From assembly GCF_024055715.1 (NCBI RefSeq), contig NZ_JAMXMV010000001.1, positions 310,001 to 374,000 of the forward strand: 64,000 nt of DNA, given 5' to 3'. This DNA comes from Actinoallomurus soli. GTDB taxonomy: Bacteria > Actinomycetota > Actinomycetes > Streptosporangiales > Streptosporangiaceae. Every line of letters starts with the position of its first letter. The first letter of the stretch is position 1. This document shows, piece after piece, positions 1 through 8,466 of this stretch. The translations under genes were made by a program, and so were the position numbers. The notes under the pieces were generated by a model. The model was not told where the DNA came from, searched no databases, and saw only the letters and a list, made by a program, of their open reading frames with translations.

Positions 1-308
1 AGCTGGTCCTGATCGAGGGCGAGACGGGCGAGGAGACGCGGATGGATCACCTCGGGGTCGAGGTCGAGCACACCGGCCAGGTCGCGGCCGCGGCCGAGCG
101 CCTCAAGGAGGCCGGCCTGGCGACGGTCGAGGAGGCCGACACGGCCTGCTGCTACGCGGTGCAGGACAAGGTCTGGGTGCGCGGCCCCGGCTCCGAGCCG
201 TGGGAGGTCTACGTCGTCAAGGCCGACGCCGACACCCTCGAGAGGCCCACCGGCTCGACCTGCTGCCTCCCCGCCACCGGCGAGTCCCGGGCCGCCCCCG
301 GCCGCTGA
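1..308 (+). CDS. ArsI/CadI-family glyoxalase-fold protein (3' part)
   Basis: This is the C-terminal part of a vicinal-oxygen-chelate protein; the start lies before the window, and the frame is open from base 3. The residues HLGVEVE, then TACCYAVQDKVWVRGP and PWEVYVVKAD, are typical of the CadI/ArsI family (cadmium-induced protein / C-As lyase), where the CC pair and the E of EPWEVY are metal or organoarsenical ligands. Relatives sit in arsenic or cadmium resistance operons; the rest of any such operon would lie to the left. The family is clear, but the substrate cannot be decided from this fragment. Confidence 0.82.
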   Translation, partial: LVLIEGETGEETRMDHLGVEVEHTGQVAAAAERLKEAGLATVEEADTACCYAVQDKVWVRGPGSEPWEVYVVKADADTLERPTGSTCCLPATGESRAAPGR

Positions 309-354
309 AGGCCGGAGCGCCGGAACCGATCGTCGCCCGGTCCGTGAAACGGAC

Positions 355-390
355 GAGCGCCCCGCCACCGGAACCGGTGGCGGGGCGCTC
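355..390. terminator. Perfect 17-bp hairpin between convergent genes
   Basis: The arms GAGCGCCCCGCCACCGG and CCGGTGGCGGGGCGCTC are exact reverse complements around a central AA. The element lies between the convergent ArsI/CadI and glnA genes and can terminate both. There is no clear T-tract, as is usual at this GC content. Confidence 0.85.
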
Positions 391-407
391 GCTCGGCGTC
401 CGCGGGA

Positions 408-1832
408 TCAGACGTCGTAGTACAGCTCGAACTCGTGCGGGTGCGGGCGGAGCCGGATCGGGTCCAGCTCGTTCTCGCGCTTGTAGGCGATCCACGTCTC
501 GATGAGGTCCGGCGTGAACACGCCGCCCTCGAGGAGGTAGTCGTGGTCGGCCTCGAGCGCGTTCAGGACCGCCTCCAGCGAGCCCGGGACCTGCGGGATG
601 TTGCGCGCCTCCTCGGGCGGCAGCTCGTACAGGTCCTTGTCCACCGGCTCCGCCGGCTCGACCTTGTTCTTGATGCCGTCGAGGCCGGCCATCAGCATGG
701 CCGAGAACGCGAGGTACGGGTTGGCGGACGGGTCCGGAACGCGGAACTCCAGGCGCTTGGCCTTGGGGTTCGACCCGGTGATCGGGATCCGGACGCAGGC
801 CGAGCGGTTCCGCTGGGAGTACACCAGGTTGACCGGCGCCTCGTAGCCCGGGACCAGGCGGTGGAAGGAGTTCACCGTCGGGTTGGTGAAGGCCAGCAGC
901 GACGGGGCGTGCTTGAGCAGGCCGCCGATGTAGTAGCGCGCGGTGTCGGACAGGCCCGCGTAGCCGACCTCGTCGTAGAAGAGCGGCGAGCCGTCCTTCC
1001 ACAGCGACTGGTGGCAGTGCATGCCGGAGCCGTTGTCACCGAAGATCGGCTTGGGCATGAAGGTGACGGTCTTGCCGTGCTGCCGGGCGACGCTCTTGAT
1101 GATGTACTTGTAGAGCATCATCTTGTCGGCCATGGTCAGCAGCGTGTCGAACCTGATGTCGATCTCCGCCTGACCGGCGGTGCCGACCTCGTGGTGCTGC
1201 ATCTCGGTCTCGATGCCGCACTCGATGAGCTGCCGGACCATCTCCGAGCGCAGGTCGGTGAAGTGGTCCATCGGCGGGACCGGGAAGTAGCCGCCCTTGA
1301 ACCGCGGCTTGTACCCGAGGTTGCCGCCGTCCTCCTTGCGGCCGGTGTTCCACGCGCCCTCGATGGAGTCGATGTGGAAGTACGACTCGTGCGCCTTCGT
1401 CTCGAAGCGCACGTCGTCGAAGATGTAGAACTCCGCCTCCGGGCCGAAGAACGCCGTGTCCGCGATGCCGGTGCCGCGCAGGTAGTCCTCCGCCTTGCGG
1501 GCGACGTTGCGCGGGTCGCGGGTGTACGGCTCGCCGGTCAGCGGGTCGTGGACGAAGAAATTGAGGTTCAGCGTCTTGTGCTGGCGGAACGGGTCGACCA
1601 CAGCCGTCGACGGGTCCGGCAGCAGCAGCATGTCCGACTCGTGGATCTCCTGGAACCCACGGATGGACGAACCGTCGAACATCAGCCCGTCGGTGAAGAC
1701 GTTCTCTCCGAAGTTCTCCACCGGGAACGTGAAGTGCTGCGTGGTGCCGGGCAGATCCGTGAACCTGCAATCGACGAACTGCACCCCTTCGTTCCTGATG
1801 AAGTTCAGGACCTCTTCGGCGTTGTTGAACAT
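408..1832 (-). CDS. glnA: Type I glutamine synthetase (GSI-beta)
   Basis: It makes glutamine from glutamate, ammonia and ATP as a cytoplasmic dodecamer. The 474 residues match GSI-beta length. Visible signatures are [11 protein letters not shown] near the N terminus, [10 protein letters not shown], the ATP-site segment [11 protein letters not shown]-like (seen as [14 protein letters not shown]), [10 protein letters not shown], and the adenylylation loop [11 protein letters not shown] with Tyr402. The last indicates control by GlnE adenylylation. The start is backed by AAGGAGG seven to eight bases upstream. A tandem GlnR box lies 50 to 87 bases before the ATG, so nitrogen control at transcription is also expected. 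Next to RDD, DUF4191 and lipA it corresponds to the glnA1 locus of other actinobacteria. Confidence 0.97.
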   Translation of the reverse strand: MFNNAEEVLNFIRNEGVQFVDCRFTDLPGTTQHFTFPVENFGENVFTDGLMFDGSSIRGFQEIHESDMLLLPDPSTAVVDPFRQHKTLNLNFFVHDPLTGEPYTRDPRNVARKAEDYLRGTGIADTAFFGPEAEFYIFDDVRFETKAHESYFHIDSIEGAWNTGRKEDGGNLGYKPRFKGGYFPVPPMDHFTDLRSEMVRQLIECGIETEMQHHEVGTAGQAEIDIRFDTLLTMADKMMLYKYIIKSVARQHGKTVTFMPKPIFGDNGSGMHCHQSLWKDGSPLFYDEVGYAGLSDTARYYIGGLLKHAPSLLAFTNPTVNSFHRLVPGYEAPVNLVYSQRNRSACVRIPITGSNPKAKRLEFRVPDPSANPYLAFSAMLMAGLDGIKNKVEPAEPVDKDLYELPPEEARNIPQVPGSLEAVLNALEADHDYLLEGGVFTPDLIETWIAYKRENELDPIRLRPHPHEFELYYDV

Positions 1833-1881
1833 CCAACCTCCTTGGGGCGCTCTAGTGCGGTTAGAACGTTAGGTGCCCGCC

Positions 1882-1919
1882 GTTTCCGACCCGTGTCCCA
1901 TGTGTTTCGCGTGTGTTAC
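1882..1919 (-). promoter_or_regulatory. Tandem GlnR-box operator of glnA
   Basis: Read on the minus strand the site is GTAAC-N6-GAAAC-N6-GACAC-N6-GAAAC, with every spacer exactly 6 bases. This is the two-box GlnR consensus known from Streptomyces nitrogen genes (gTnAC-n6-GaAAc repeated). Only the third half-site departs from it (GACAC for GTnAC). It lies upstream of glnA and also upstream of the divergent RDD gene. Confidence 0.85.
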
Positions 1920-1968
1920 GGCCACCCTGGAACCGTTCGAACGCGGTTCGGCGGATAGCTTTGGGGGT

Positions 1969-2433
1969 ATGACTGAACGTCGGCGCTCGATCGGATCATG
2001 GATCGAAGGAGCTCGCGCGGCAGGCGTGGACCTCGGGTACCCCGGTGAGCGGATGGGTCTCCCGCGCGAGGGGACGGGCTCCGCGGCGGGGTACGGCCGG
2101 CGGCTGGGCGCCCTGGTGATCGACTGGCTGATCGCCCTCGCGGTCGCCGCCGTCCTGGCGGGCGCCCTGCACGTGGGCCCGCAGACCCGCAGTCTCATCA
2201 CGCTGCTCGTGTTCGGCGTGATGGCGTGGCTGCTCATCGGGTCGATCGGGACGACGGTGGGCAAGCGGCTGTGCGGGCTGCGGGTCGTCCGCGTCGACGG
2301 CGGCCCGGTCGGGCCGTTGTGGGCCTTCGTGCGCGCGCTGCTGCTGGTGCTGGTCGTGCCCGCCCTCATCTGGGACCGCGACTACCGCGGCCTGCACGAC
2401 CGCGCCGCGAACAGCGTCGTCGTACGGCTCTGA
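1969..2433 (+). CDS. RDD-family membrane protein
   Basis: This 154-residue protein has an RDD domain: Arg in GYGRRLGALVIDW, then about three hydrophobic segments (roughly residues 48-68, 76-96 and 115-130), and the closing Asp-rich WDRDYRGLHDRAANSVVV. The function of RDD proteins is unknown, and transport or envelope roles are only suggested. The ATG at 1969 is preferred because a GTG at 1873 would place the reading frame through the GlnR box. It is divergent from glnA, an arrangement conserved in mycobacteria. Confidence 0.85.
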   Translation: MTERRRSIGSWIEGARAAGVDLGYPGERMGLPREGTGSAAGYGRRLGALVIDWLIALAVAAVLAGALHVGPQTRSLITLLVFGVMAWLLIGSIGTTVGKRLCGLRVVRVDGGPVGPLWAFVRALLLVLVVPALIWDRDYRGLHDRAANSVVVRL

Positions 2434-2478
2434 GCCGTACCTCTCCGATGCGGGCCCGCCGTCTCCGGGAGGGCCCGC
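2422..2478. terminator. Two hairpins between convergent RDD and DUF4191 genes
   Basis: GTACGGCTC-T-GAGCCGTAC (2422-2440) is a perfect 9-bp palindrome that includes the RDD stop codon. GCGGGCCC (2450-2457) pairs with GGGCCCGC (2471-2478). Together they separate the two converging transcripts. Confidence 0.6.
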
Positions 2479-2482
2479 CACG

Positions 2483-3181
2483 CTAACGGGTGCGGGGCTT
2501 GGGGCCCTTCGGCATCCGGACGCCCTTCGGAATCGGGCCCTTGGGCATCTGCATCGCCTGCGGCAGCGCGTTGAGCCGGTCGATCAGCTCGCTGACCTGC
2601 TCCTTCTTGAGGTTGCGCGGCAGCTTGGTCAGGTGGCGCTGCAGTTTGGCGATCGGGACCTGACCCTCTTCGGAGCCGACCTGGATGTCGTAGATCGGCA
2701 CCTCGGAGGCGGCACGGGAGATGCGCTTCTTCTCGGCGCCGATCAGCTTGCCGACCCGCGACCGCGGACCCTCCGACAGCAGGATCACGCCGGGCGTGCC
2801 GATGACGCGGTGTACGACGTCCATGTTGCGGTTGGCCTGCACGGCGGGGGTGACGACCCAGCGGCCCCGCATGTTCTCCACCAGGGAGGCGGCGGCGCCC
2901 GGCCGGCCCTCCAGCATGGAGTACTGCGTGCGCTGCGCCATCTGACCGAACACGATCATGCCGACCAGGATGGCGACCAGGACGCCCAGCGGGATCAGGT
3001 AGAGCGCCTGACCGAGCAGCAGCCCGAGGACGACGAAGACGACGAGGACGCCGAGGGCGGACGCGAAGACGATCGGCATCGCCTTCGGGTTGGCCTGGTG
3101 GACCAACGAGGCGACCATGCGCAGCTGCTTGACGCGACCGGCGCGCTCGTCCTGCGTGCCTTCCTGGGGCTTCTTTGGCAT
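2483..3181 (-). CDS. DUF4191 membrane protein
   Basis: This 232-residue protein matches the actinobacterial DUF4191 family (Rv2219 type). A charged N terminus is followed by two adjacent transmembrane segments (about residues 37-58 and 60-82), then a cytoplasmic domain containing RGWVVTPAVQANRNMDVVHRVIG-like and VILLSEGP motifs. The tail repeats the pattern MPKGP three times. Function is unknown. It lies in the conserved glnA-RDD-DUF4191-lipA order. Confidence 0.88.
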   Translation of the reverse strand: MPKKPQEGTQDERAGRVKQLRMVASLVHQANPKAMPIVFASALGVLVVFVVLGLLLGQALYLIPLGVLVAILVGMIVFGQMAQRTQYSMLEGRPGAAASLVENMRGRWVVTPAVQANRNMDVVHRVIGTPGVILLSEGPRSRVGKLIGAEKKRISRAASEVPIYDIQVGSEEGQVPIAKLQRHLTKLPRNLKKEQVSELIDRLNALPQAMQMPKGPIPKGVRMPKGPKPRTR

Positions 3182-3273
3182 GGATGGAAGGATACGAGGC
3201 TTCGTGACCCTAGTCGAAAGCGGGCCAGCGAGCCGTTAACAAATTTCGATCCAGCCACAGGGGGTGTAAAGCG

Positions 3274-3303
3274 TTGACATGATCCGGTCCGCCGTCTTAG
3301 CGT
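3274..3303 (+). promoter_or_regulatory. Probable promoter of the C39 peptidase gene
   Basis: TTGACA at 3274-3279 is followed after 18 bases by TAGCGT at 3298-3303, close to the actinobacterial housekeeping pattern. The ATG of the peptidase gene lies 35 bases downstream. Confidence 0.55.
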
Positions 3304-3337
3304 CCCGAAGCAGGTTTCCGCTGCTCTTGGAGTCGTC

Positions 3338-4648
3338 ATGGCGTGGTCCGATGTACGTGCTTCGGTATGGAAGGTTCCGCTTCTTGTGTCAGCTGGTCTC
3401 GCCACCGTGATGGCGACCACGACGCCCGGCTCGGCGGAGGTGACCCCCGCGAACCAGTCCCGCGTCGCCTATCACCAGTGGACGTCGGCGCGCGACTTCG
3501 CCGCCGGCTCCTCCGAGGGGGTGCGCCGGCTGGGATCGGGCGCGCTCACGATCGCCCATCCCGTCGGCACCACCACCTACACGGACCCGTACGGCGCCGG
3601 CACCAAGACCTGGGACTACGCCCGCTGGACCTCACCGAACGTTGCGGTCGGGTTCGGCGCCAGCCAGCTCGTCGCGTCCTGGAACGCCAGCACGCCGCAC
3701 GGCAGCTGGCTGCAGGTGGAGATGCGCGGGCACACCGGCGCGGGCGCCGAGACGAAGTGGTACGTCATGGGCCGCTGGGCGTCCGACGACCCGGGCGAGG
3801 GCGGCGACATCTACCGCACCTCGGTCCCGGGGCAGAAGGACGGCGACGGCAACGTCGACATCGACACCTTCGTCGCCGCGAACTCCCTCACGTCCTACCA
3901 GCTGCGCGTGACGCTCTACCGCCTCCCCGGTGAGCACGTCCGCCCCGTGCTGCGCTCGGTCGGCGCGATGGCCTCGCTCGTGCCGTCCCGTACGACGGTG
4001 CCGGCGAGCCCGCTCGGCGGAGCGGAGGGCATCGAGCTGAAGGTGCCCGCCTACTCCCAGGACATCCACAAGGGGCAGTACCCCCAGTACGACAACGGCG
4101 GCGAGGCGTGGTGCAGCCCGACCTCGACCTCGATGGTCGTCTCGTACTGGAAGCGCGGGCCGTCCAAGAAGGACCTCGCCTGGGTCGACCCGTCCTACGC
4201 CGACCCGCAGGTCGACTACGCCGCCCGTAACGTCTACGACTACAACTACCAGGGCGCGGGCAACTGGCCGTTCAACCCGGCGTACGCCGCCCGCTTCGGC
4301 CTGAACGGCTTCATCACCCGGCTGCGGTCCCTCAACGAGCTGGAGCAGTTCATCAAGGCCGGCATCCCGGTCGTGACCTCGCAGTCGTTCAAGGCCTCGG
4401 ACCTGCCGGGCGCCGGCTACAGCACGAACGGGCACCTGATGGTGGTCGTCGGGTTCACCAAGACCGGCGACCCGATCATCAACGACCCGGCGTCGCCGTC
4501 GGACGCGGCCGTGCGGCACGTCTACCCGCGGGCCAACTTCGAGAACGTCTGGCAGCGCAGCTCGTCCAGCGGAGGCATCGTCTACATCATGTACCCGCCC
4601 GGCCACCGGCTCCCGCCGAACGTCCACGGCGTCGAGAAGAACTGGTGA
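3338..4648 (+). CDS. Secreted C39-like (papain-fold) cysteine peptidase
   Basis: This 436-residue protein has a signal peptide (residues 1-33, cleavage after GSAEV-like region). A long beta-rich N-terminal part (about 40-215) precedes a Peptidase_C39_2 domain (about 230-425). Catalytic residues are visible as Cys259 in EAWCSPTSTSM and His366 in NGHLMVVVGF, followed by INDPAS, which supplies the Asn/Asp. It is probably a secreted protease or hydrolase. It has its own promoter and terminator and sits between DUF4191 and lipA, so it looks inserted into a conserved core cluster. The substrate is unknown. Confidence 0.85.
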   Translation: MAWSDVRASVWKVPLLVSAGLATVMATTTPGSAEVTPANQSRVAYHQWTSARDFAAGSSEGVRRLGSGALTIAHPVGTTTYTDPYGAGTKTWDYARWTSPNVAVGFGASQLVASWNASTPHGSWLQVEMRGHTGAGAETKWYVMGRWASDDPGEGGDIYRTSVPGQKDGDGNVDIDTFVAANSLTSYQLRVTLYRLPGEHVRPVLRSVGAMASLVPSRTTVPASPLGGAEGIELKVPAYSQDIHKGQYPQYDNGGEAWCSPTSTSMVVSYWKRGPSKKDLAWVDPSYADPQVDYAARNVYDYNYQGAGNWPFNPAYAARFGLNGFITRLRSLNELEQFIKAGIPVVTSQSFKASDLPGAGYSTNGHLMVVVGFTKTGDPIINDPASPSDAAVRHVYPRANFENVWQRSSSSGGIVYIMYPPGHRLPPNVHGVEKNW

Positions 4649-4703
4649 CGGCGCTCGCCTGAGACGTACGGTCCCCGAAGAACTTCTGTCCCCCCGGAAG
4701 AGA

Positions 4704-4734
4704 GGAACGCCCCGGCCCGCGGCCGGGGCGTTCC
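4704..4734. terminator. 14-bp hairpin between C39 peptidase and lipA
   Basis: GGAACGCCCCGGCC and GGCCGGGGCGTTCC pair perfectly around CGC. The hairpin is shared by the two convergent genes. Confidence 0.85.
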
Positions 4735-4765
4735 CCTGTGCGCGTGTCAGTCGGCGGTGTGCGTG

Positions 4766-5695
4766 TCAGGCCTGGCGGGCGGTGATGGCCTGCTGGTAGA
4801 GGCGTCCGGCGCGGTAGCTGGAGCGGACCAGGGGTCCGGACATGACTCCGGCGAAGCCGATGGCTTCGGCTTCGGCCTGCAGTTCGATGAATTCTTCGGG
4901 TTTGACCCAGCGTTCGACGGGGTGGTGGCGGGGGGAGGGGCGCAGGTACTGGGTGATGGTGAGCAGTTCGGTCCCGGCTTGGTGCAGGTCGTGCATGGCT
5001 TCGGTGATCTCTTCGCGGGTTTCGCCCATGCCGAGGATGAGGTTGGACTTGGTGACCAGTCCGGCTTGGCGGGCGGCGGTGAGGACGGCGAGGGAGCGTT
5101 CGTAGCGGAAGCCGGGGCGGATGCGTTTGAAGATGCGGGGGACGGTTTCGAGGTTGTGGGCGAGGACTTCGGGGTGTGCGGAGAAGACCTCGGCCAGGAG
5201 GTGGGGGACGTTGTTGAAGTCGGGGATGAGGAGTTCGACGCCGCAGCCGGGGATGGCGGTGTGGATTTGCCGGACGGTTTCGGCGTAGAGCCAGGCGCCG
5301 CCGTCGGGCAGGTCGTCGCGGGCGACGCCGGTGACGGTGGCGTAGCGCAGGCCCATGGTGGCGACGGAGTCGGCGACGCGGCGGGGTTCGTCGGGGTCGT
5401 AGGCGGCGGGTTTGCCGGTGTCGATCTGGCAGAAGTCGCAGCGGCGGGTGCATTGGTCGCCGCCGATGAGGAAGGTGGCTTCGCGGTCTTCCCAGCATTC
5501 GTAGATGTTGGGGCAGCCGGCTTCCTGGCAGACGGTGTGCAGGCCTTCGGTGCGGACCAGGTCGGTGAGTTCGCGGTATTGCGGGCCCATCGACAGCCGG
5601 GTCTTGATCCAGGGCGGTTTGCGCTCGATCGGTGTCGCGGCGTTCCTGGCCTCGACACGCAGCAGCTTCCGGCCCTCAGGGGATACGGCGGTCAC
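4766..5695 (-). CDS. lipA: Lipoyl synthase
   Basis: This radical-SAM enzyme inserts two sulfurs into protein-bound octanoyl groups to form lipoyl-E2. Both iron-sulfur sites are visible: the auxiliary cluster Cys56, Cys61, Cys67 (CX4CX5C) and the SAM cluster Cys82, Cys86, Cys89 (CX3CX2C). The length of 309 residues is normal. It acts with LipB (6.7 kb) and serves the E2 protein encoded at 9.4-10.9 kb. Codon use is odd: 22 of 27 Glu codons are GAA, whereas neighbours use mostly GAG, and the three GAG codons nearest the start (E7, E15, E24) precede the change. A recombination mosaic is possible. Confidence 0.97.
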   Translation of the reverse strand: MTAVSPEGRKLLRVEARNAATPIERKPPWIKTRLSMGPQYRELTDLVRTEGLHTVCQEAGCPNIYECWEDREATFLIGGDQCTRRCDFCQIDTGKPAAYDPDEPRRVADSVATMGLRYATVTGVARDDLPDGGAWLYAETVRQIHTAIPGCGVELLIPDFNNVPHLLAEVFSAHPEVLAHNLETVPRIFKRIRPGFRYERSLAVLTAARQAGLVTKSNLILGMGETREEITEAMHDLHQAGTELLTITQYLRPSPRHHPVERWVKPEEFIELQAEAEAIGFAGVMSGPLVRSSYRAGRLYQQAITARQA

Positions 5696-5935
5696 CCGTC
5701 CAGGGTATGTCCGTATTCACCCGTGTTGCGCAAGCCGGTCCCATAGTGGACGATCTTCCGGGAAAAGCGCGGTCGCGACCCGGAACAGTGCCGGCTCCGT
5801 GCTCCACGTCGGCCCGCCGAGGCGCCGGCGGGAGGTTGAGATCGGTGTTTTATCTCGTTCTCACCATACGTAGCTGTCGATCTCTCTAAGGTGACGTGGG
5901 TGTCGCGTGCGGATGATGTATGACGGAGGTCAGGC

Positions 5936-6439
5936 GTGCGAGTGGCCATGACGTACCTCAGGCTTCCGGAGGCCGAGGGCGGAGGCGATCCGGGGGCCCG
6001 CGCCCGCGCGGTGTTCGGCCGCGGTAACTGGCGGGAGAAGCACCCCGTGCTCCCCGTCGCCGGTGCGTGGCAGGCCCTGCACTACCTGCTGACCGGCGAC
6101 CCGTGGGACGGCCCGCACCCGGCCGCGGACGTCGTCTGCGGCGGGCGGCTGCTCACCGAGGACGGCGCCGAGGAACTCGGCGTCGACGTCATCTACCTGA
6201 CCGCCGAGCGGGTCAAGCTGGCCGCCGACCACCTCACCGCGACCGAGTTCGCGCGAATCGCCGGACGCTACGACGCCGAGCGGATGGCCGAACTCGGCGT
6301 CCAGGGCGCGGAGGACTGGGTGGGCGAGCCCGCCGAGGCGATCCGCGACGGTGAACTGCGCGTGGTGTACGAGCGGCTCACCCGTTTCTTCGAGGCCGCC
6401 TCGGCGGAGGGACAGGCCATCTTCAAGGCGATGGGCTGA
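5936..6439 (+). CDS. DUF1877-family protein
   Basis: This 167-residue protein has the DUF1877/YfbM pattern: AWQALHYLLTGDPW in the first third, then CGGRLL, the central YLTAERVKLAADHL, and a C-terminal VVYERLTRFFEAASAEGQAI. The GTG start at 5936 follows GGAGGT five bases upstream. The family is cytoplasmic with no established function. It interrupts the lipA-lipB pair, is divergent from lipA, and is followed at once by a repetitive spacer. Confidence 0.8.
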   Translation: MRVAMTYLRLPEAEGGGDPGARARAVFGRGNWREKHPVLPVAGAWQALHYLLTGDPWDGPHPAADVVCGGRLLTEDGAEELGVDVIYLTAERVKLAADHLTATEFARIAGRYDAERMAELGVQGAEDWVGEPAEAIRDGELRVVYERLTRFFEAASAEGQAIFKAMG

Positions 6440-6521
6440 CCCGACCCCCCGCGCCGACCCAGCCGTGGGCCGACCCGACCCCCGTGCCGACCCGACCCCC
6501 GTGCCGACCCGGCCGTGGGCC
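6438..6521. repeat. A-B-A-A-B array of 16-17-bp degenerate repeats
   Basis: Unit A is GACCCGACCCCCGTGCC (6472-6488 and 6489-6505, with a near copy at 6438-6455). Unit B is GACCCrGCCGTGGGCC (6456-6471 and 6506-6521). Weaker copies trail to about 6600. The rest of the 6440-6673 spacer holds no gene that I can support. Confidence 0.7.
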
Positions 6522-6673
6522 GACCTGCCGAGGAGACGGCCTGACCGCCTGCCGACCCGGCCGTGGACCGGCCGATCCGTGGACCGGCCTGACCCTGCGC
6601 CCACCTGTCCGTGAGCCGACGCGGCCGCGGACCGGGCCGATGGGCCTCCGCCTCAGCGCCTTGGCCCGTGCCG

Positions 6674-7429
6674 TCAGGAGGTGACGGGCCGGCCGAGCAT
6701 CGCGTCGAGCGAACGGTGCGCGGTGCCGGACGCGTCGAGCGCCTCGGCGAGGCGCGCCTCGGTCAGCGCGAGCACCTCCGGCACGGTGACCTCGCGGCCC
6801 AGCTCGGCGGAGAGCGACGTCGTGCCCGCGTCACGGATGCCGCAGGGCACGATCTTGTCGAACCACCCCAGGTCACAGTCGCAGTTGATCTCGAACCCGT
6901 GCATCGTGACGCCGCGCGACACCCGGATGCCGATCGCGCCGACCTTGCGGTCGGGAACGCCGGGCACCCACACTCCGCTGCGGCCCTCCACCCGCTTGGT
7001 GGCCAGGCCCAGGTCGGCGCACGTCGAGATCAGCGCCGCCTCGATGGTGCGGACGTACGCGACGACGTCGACGGGCTCCCGGAGCTTCACGATCGGGTAC
7101 CCGACGAGCTGGCCGGGGCCGTGCCAAGTGATCTTCCCGCCGCGGTCCACGTCGATCACCGGCGCGCCCGGGTCTCCGATCGGGCGGTCGAGCGGCTCCG
7201 TGCGCTTGCCCGCCGTGTAGACCGGCGGATGCTCCAGCAGGAGACACACATCGGGGATCTCGTCGGCGACCCGCCGCTCGTGCAGCCGGCGCTGCAGCTC
7301 CCACGCCTCCTCGTACGGGATCGCCCGCTCGCCGAAGCCGGCGTGGATGAAGACCAGGTCGCCGGTGCCGGTGTTCGCAGGCCGCTCGCCGAGGACGGTG
7401 GTGGATTCTTCGCTGACGCTCACGACCAT
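6674..7429 (-). CDS. lipB: Octanoyl-[ACP]:protein N-octanoyltransferase
   Basis: LipB moves octanoate from ACP to the E2 lipoyl lysine, giving LipA its substrate. The 251-residue product shows [13 protein letters not shown] (101-113), [10 protein letters not shown] with Lys162, and IVPCGI with Cys196; Lys and Cys are the catalytic pair. The ATG at 7429 follows AAGGA nine bases upstream and lies 14 bases after the peptidase E stop. The two are probably co-transcribed. A much longer open frame continues upstream but lies inside peptidase E. Confidence 0.95.
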   Translation of the reverse strand: MVVSVSEESTTVLGERPANTGTGDLVFIHAGFGERAIPYEEAWELQRRLHERRVADEIPDVCLLLEHPPVYTAGKRTEPLDRPIGDPGAPVIDVDRGGKITWHGPGQLVGYPIVKLREPVDVVAYVRTIEAALISTCADLGLATKRVEGRSGVWVPGVPDRKVGAIGIRVSRGVTMHGFEINCDCDLGWFDKIVPCGIRDAGTTSLSAELGREVTVPEVLALTEARLAEALDASGTAHRSLDAMLGRPVTS

Positions 7430-7443
7430 CAGCGTACGTCCTT

Positions 7444-8181
7444 CTAGAACGACGCCAGCAGCCGAGGCTCGATCCGTGTCTCCTTGACCCCACCGGAGCC
7501 GTCCGCGGCGACCTGGTAGGCGCCCTGGCCCTCGACGTACGACACGGCCTGGACGAACTCGGTACCGACGTAGTGCAGCGCGACCGCCTCGTCGGCGGCG
7601 TACCCGTCGGGCAGCTCGCCCTCGGCGACGAGACGCTGCAGCAGCGGCCGCCGCTGCCGGTCGCTGTCGTAGTGGACACCGCAGGAGTAGGGGAGCAGGC
7701 CCAGCCCGTCGGTGAGGGGGCGCAGGTGCGGACCGAAGGAGTCGGTCGTGCCGCCGACGTGCCAGCACAGCGCTCCGGCGCTCTGCCCGCACAGGACGAC
7801 GCCCGTCCGCCAGGCCTCGGCGAACGCGTCGGCGAGGCCGTGCAGGCGCCACAGGGCCAGCAGGTTGGCGACGCTTCCCCCCGAGACGTAGACGAGGTCC
7901 TGGGCCAGCAGGTGCGCCGCCGGGTCCTCGTGGTTCGGCATCGGGAACAGCGCCAGGTGGCTCACCTCGGCGTCGGTCCCGGCGAGCGCGGCGTAGAAAC
8001 GGGCGATCGCGTCGGCGGCGTCGCCGAGCGCGGTCGCGAGATGGCAGACCCGCGGGCGGTCCTGGCCGGTGAGGTCCAGGGCGTACCGGAGAAGGGGGCT
8101 CGGCGTCAGCCCGTAGCGGTCGTTGGGCATGAAGCCGCCACCGCCGATCGCCACGATGTGCGGTTTACCGTCGGTGCTCAT
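7444..8181 (-). CDS. Peptidase E-like S51 family serine peptidase
   Basis: The 245-residue cytoplasmic protein has the S51 fold. It starts with [10 protein letters not shown], has the nucleophile elbow [10 protein letters not shown] with Ser134, and GVHYDSD with His170 as the likely base. S51 members include aspartyl dipeptidase (PepE) and cyanophycinase. This one is of PepE size. It precedes lipB in the same transcript, a placement not expected from the core lipoate cluster. Confidence 0.85.
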   Translation of the reverse strand: MSTDGKPHIVAIGGGGFMPNDRYGLTPSPLLRYALDLTGQDRPRVCHLATALGDAADAIARFYAALAGTDAEVSHLALFPMPNHEDPAAHLLAQDLVYVSGGSVANLLALWRLHGLADAFAEAWRTGVVLCGQSAGALCWHVGGTTDSFGPHLRPLTDGLGLLPYSCGVHYDSDRQRRPLLQRLVAEGELPDGYAADEAVALHYVGTEFVQAVSYVEGQGAYQVAADGSGGVKETRIEPRLLASF

Positions 8182-8365
8182 CTCTCGCTCTCTCCCTCGC
8201 CTCGCGGCCGGATCGTCCCGCGCCGCCGACCGGCCCGTCGCGTCGGGCCGCCCGACCACATCGCCCGCTCGCCCTCCGCGGCGCCCGGCCACTCGTCACG
8301 GTACGGCCCCGGCGCCGGGCCGTGCAGGCGGAGTGGCGCGTTCGTTGCGACTTCCTGGGAGAGAC

Positions 8366-8466
8366 CCGACCGACCTGCCGGCTCTCCCCGACCCGCCGAC
8401 CCCGACCGACCTCCCGGGCTCTCCCCGACCAACCGACCCCGACCGACCTCCCGGGTCCCCGGGCGT
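8366..8466. repeat. Three-copy tandem array of about 36 bp
   Basis: CCGACCGACCT recurs at 8366, 8402 and 8439, each followed by a CCGGGCTCTCCCCGACC-type segment (the third copy diverges after CCCGGG). It fills the end of the 8182-8466 spacer upstream of peptidase E and downstream of the epimerase. No spacers of unique sequence are present, so it is not CRISPR. Confidence 0.7.

Noticed and set aside
1873-1968. Upstream GTG start for the RDD gene
   Set aside because: It would place coding sequence across the GlnR operator, and the added residues are not part of the RDD domain.
8366-8466. Possible CRISPR array because of a 36-bp period
   Set aside because: Whole units repeat without unique spacers, copies are degenerate, and no cas gene is present.
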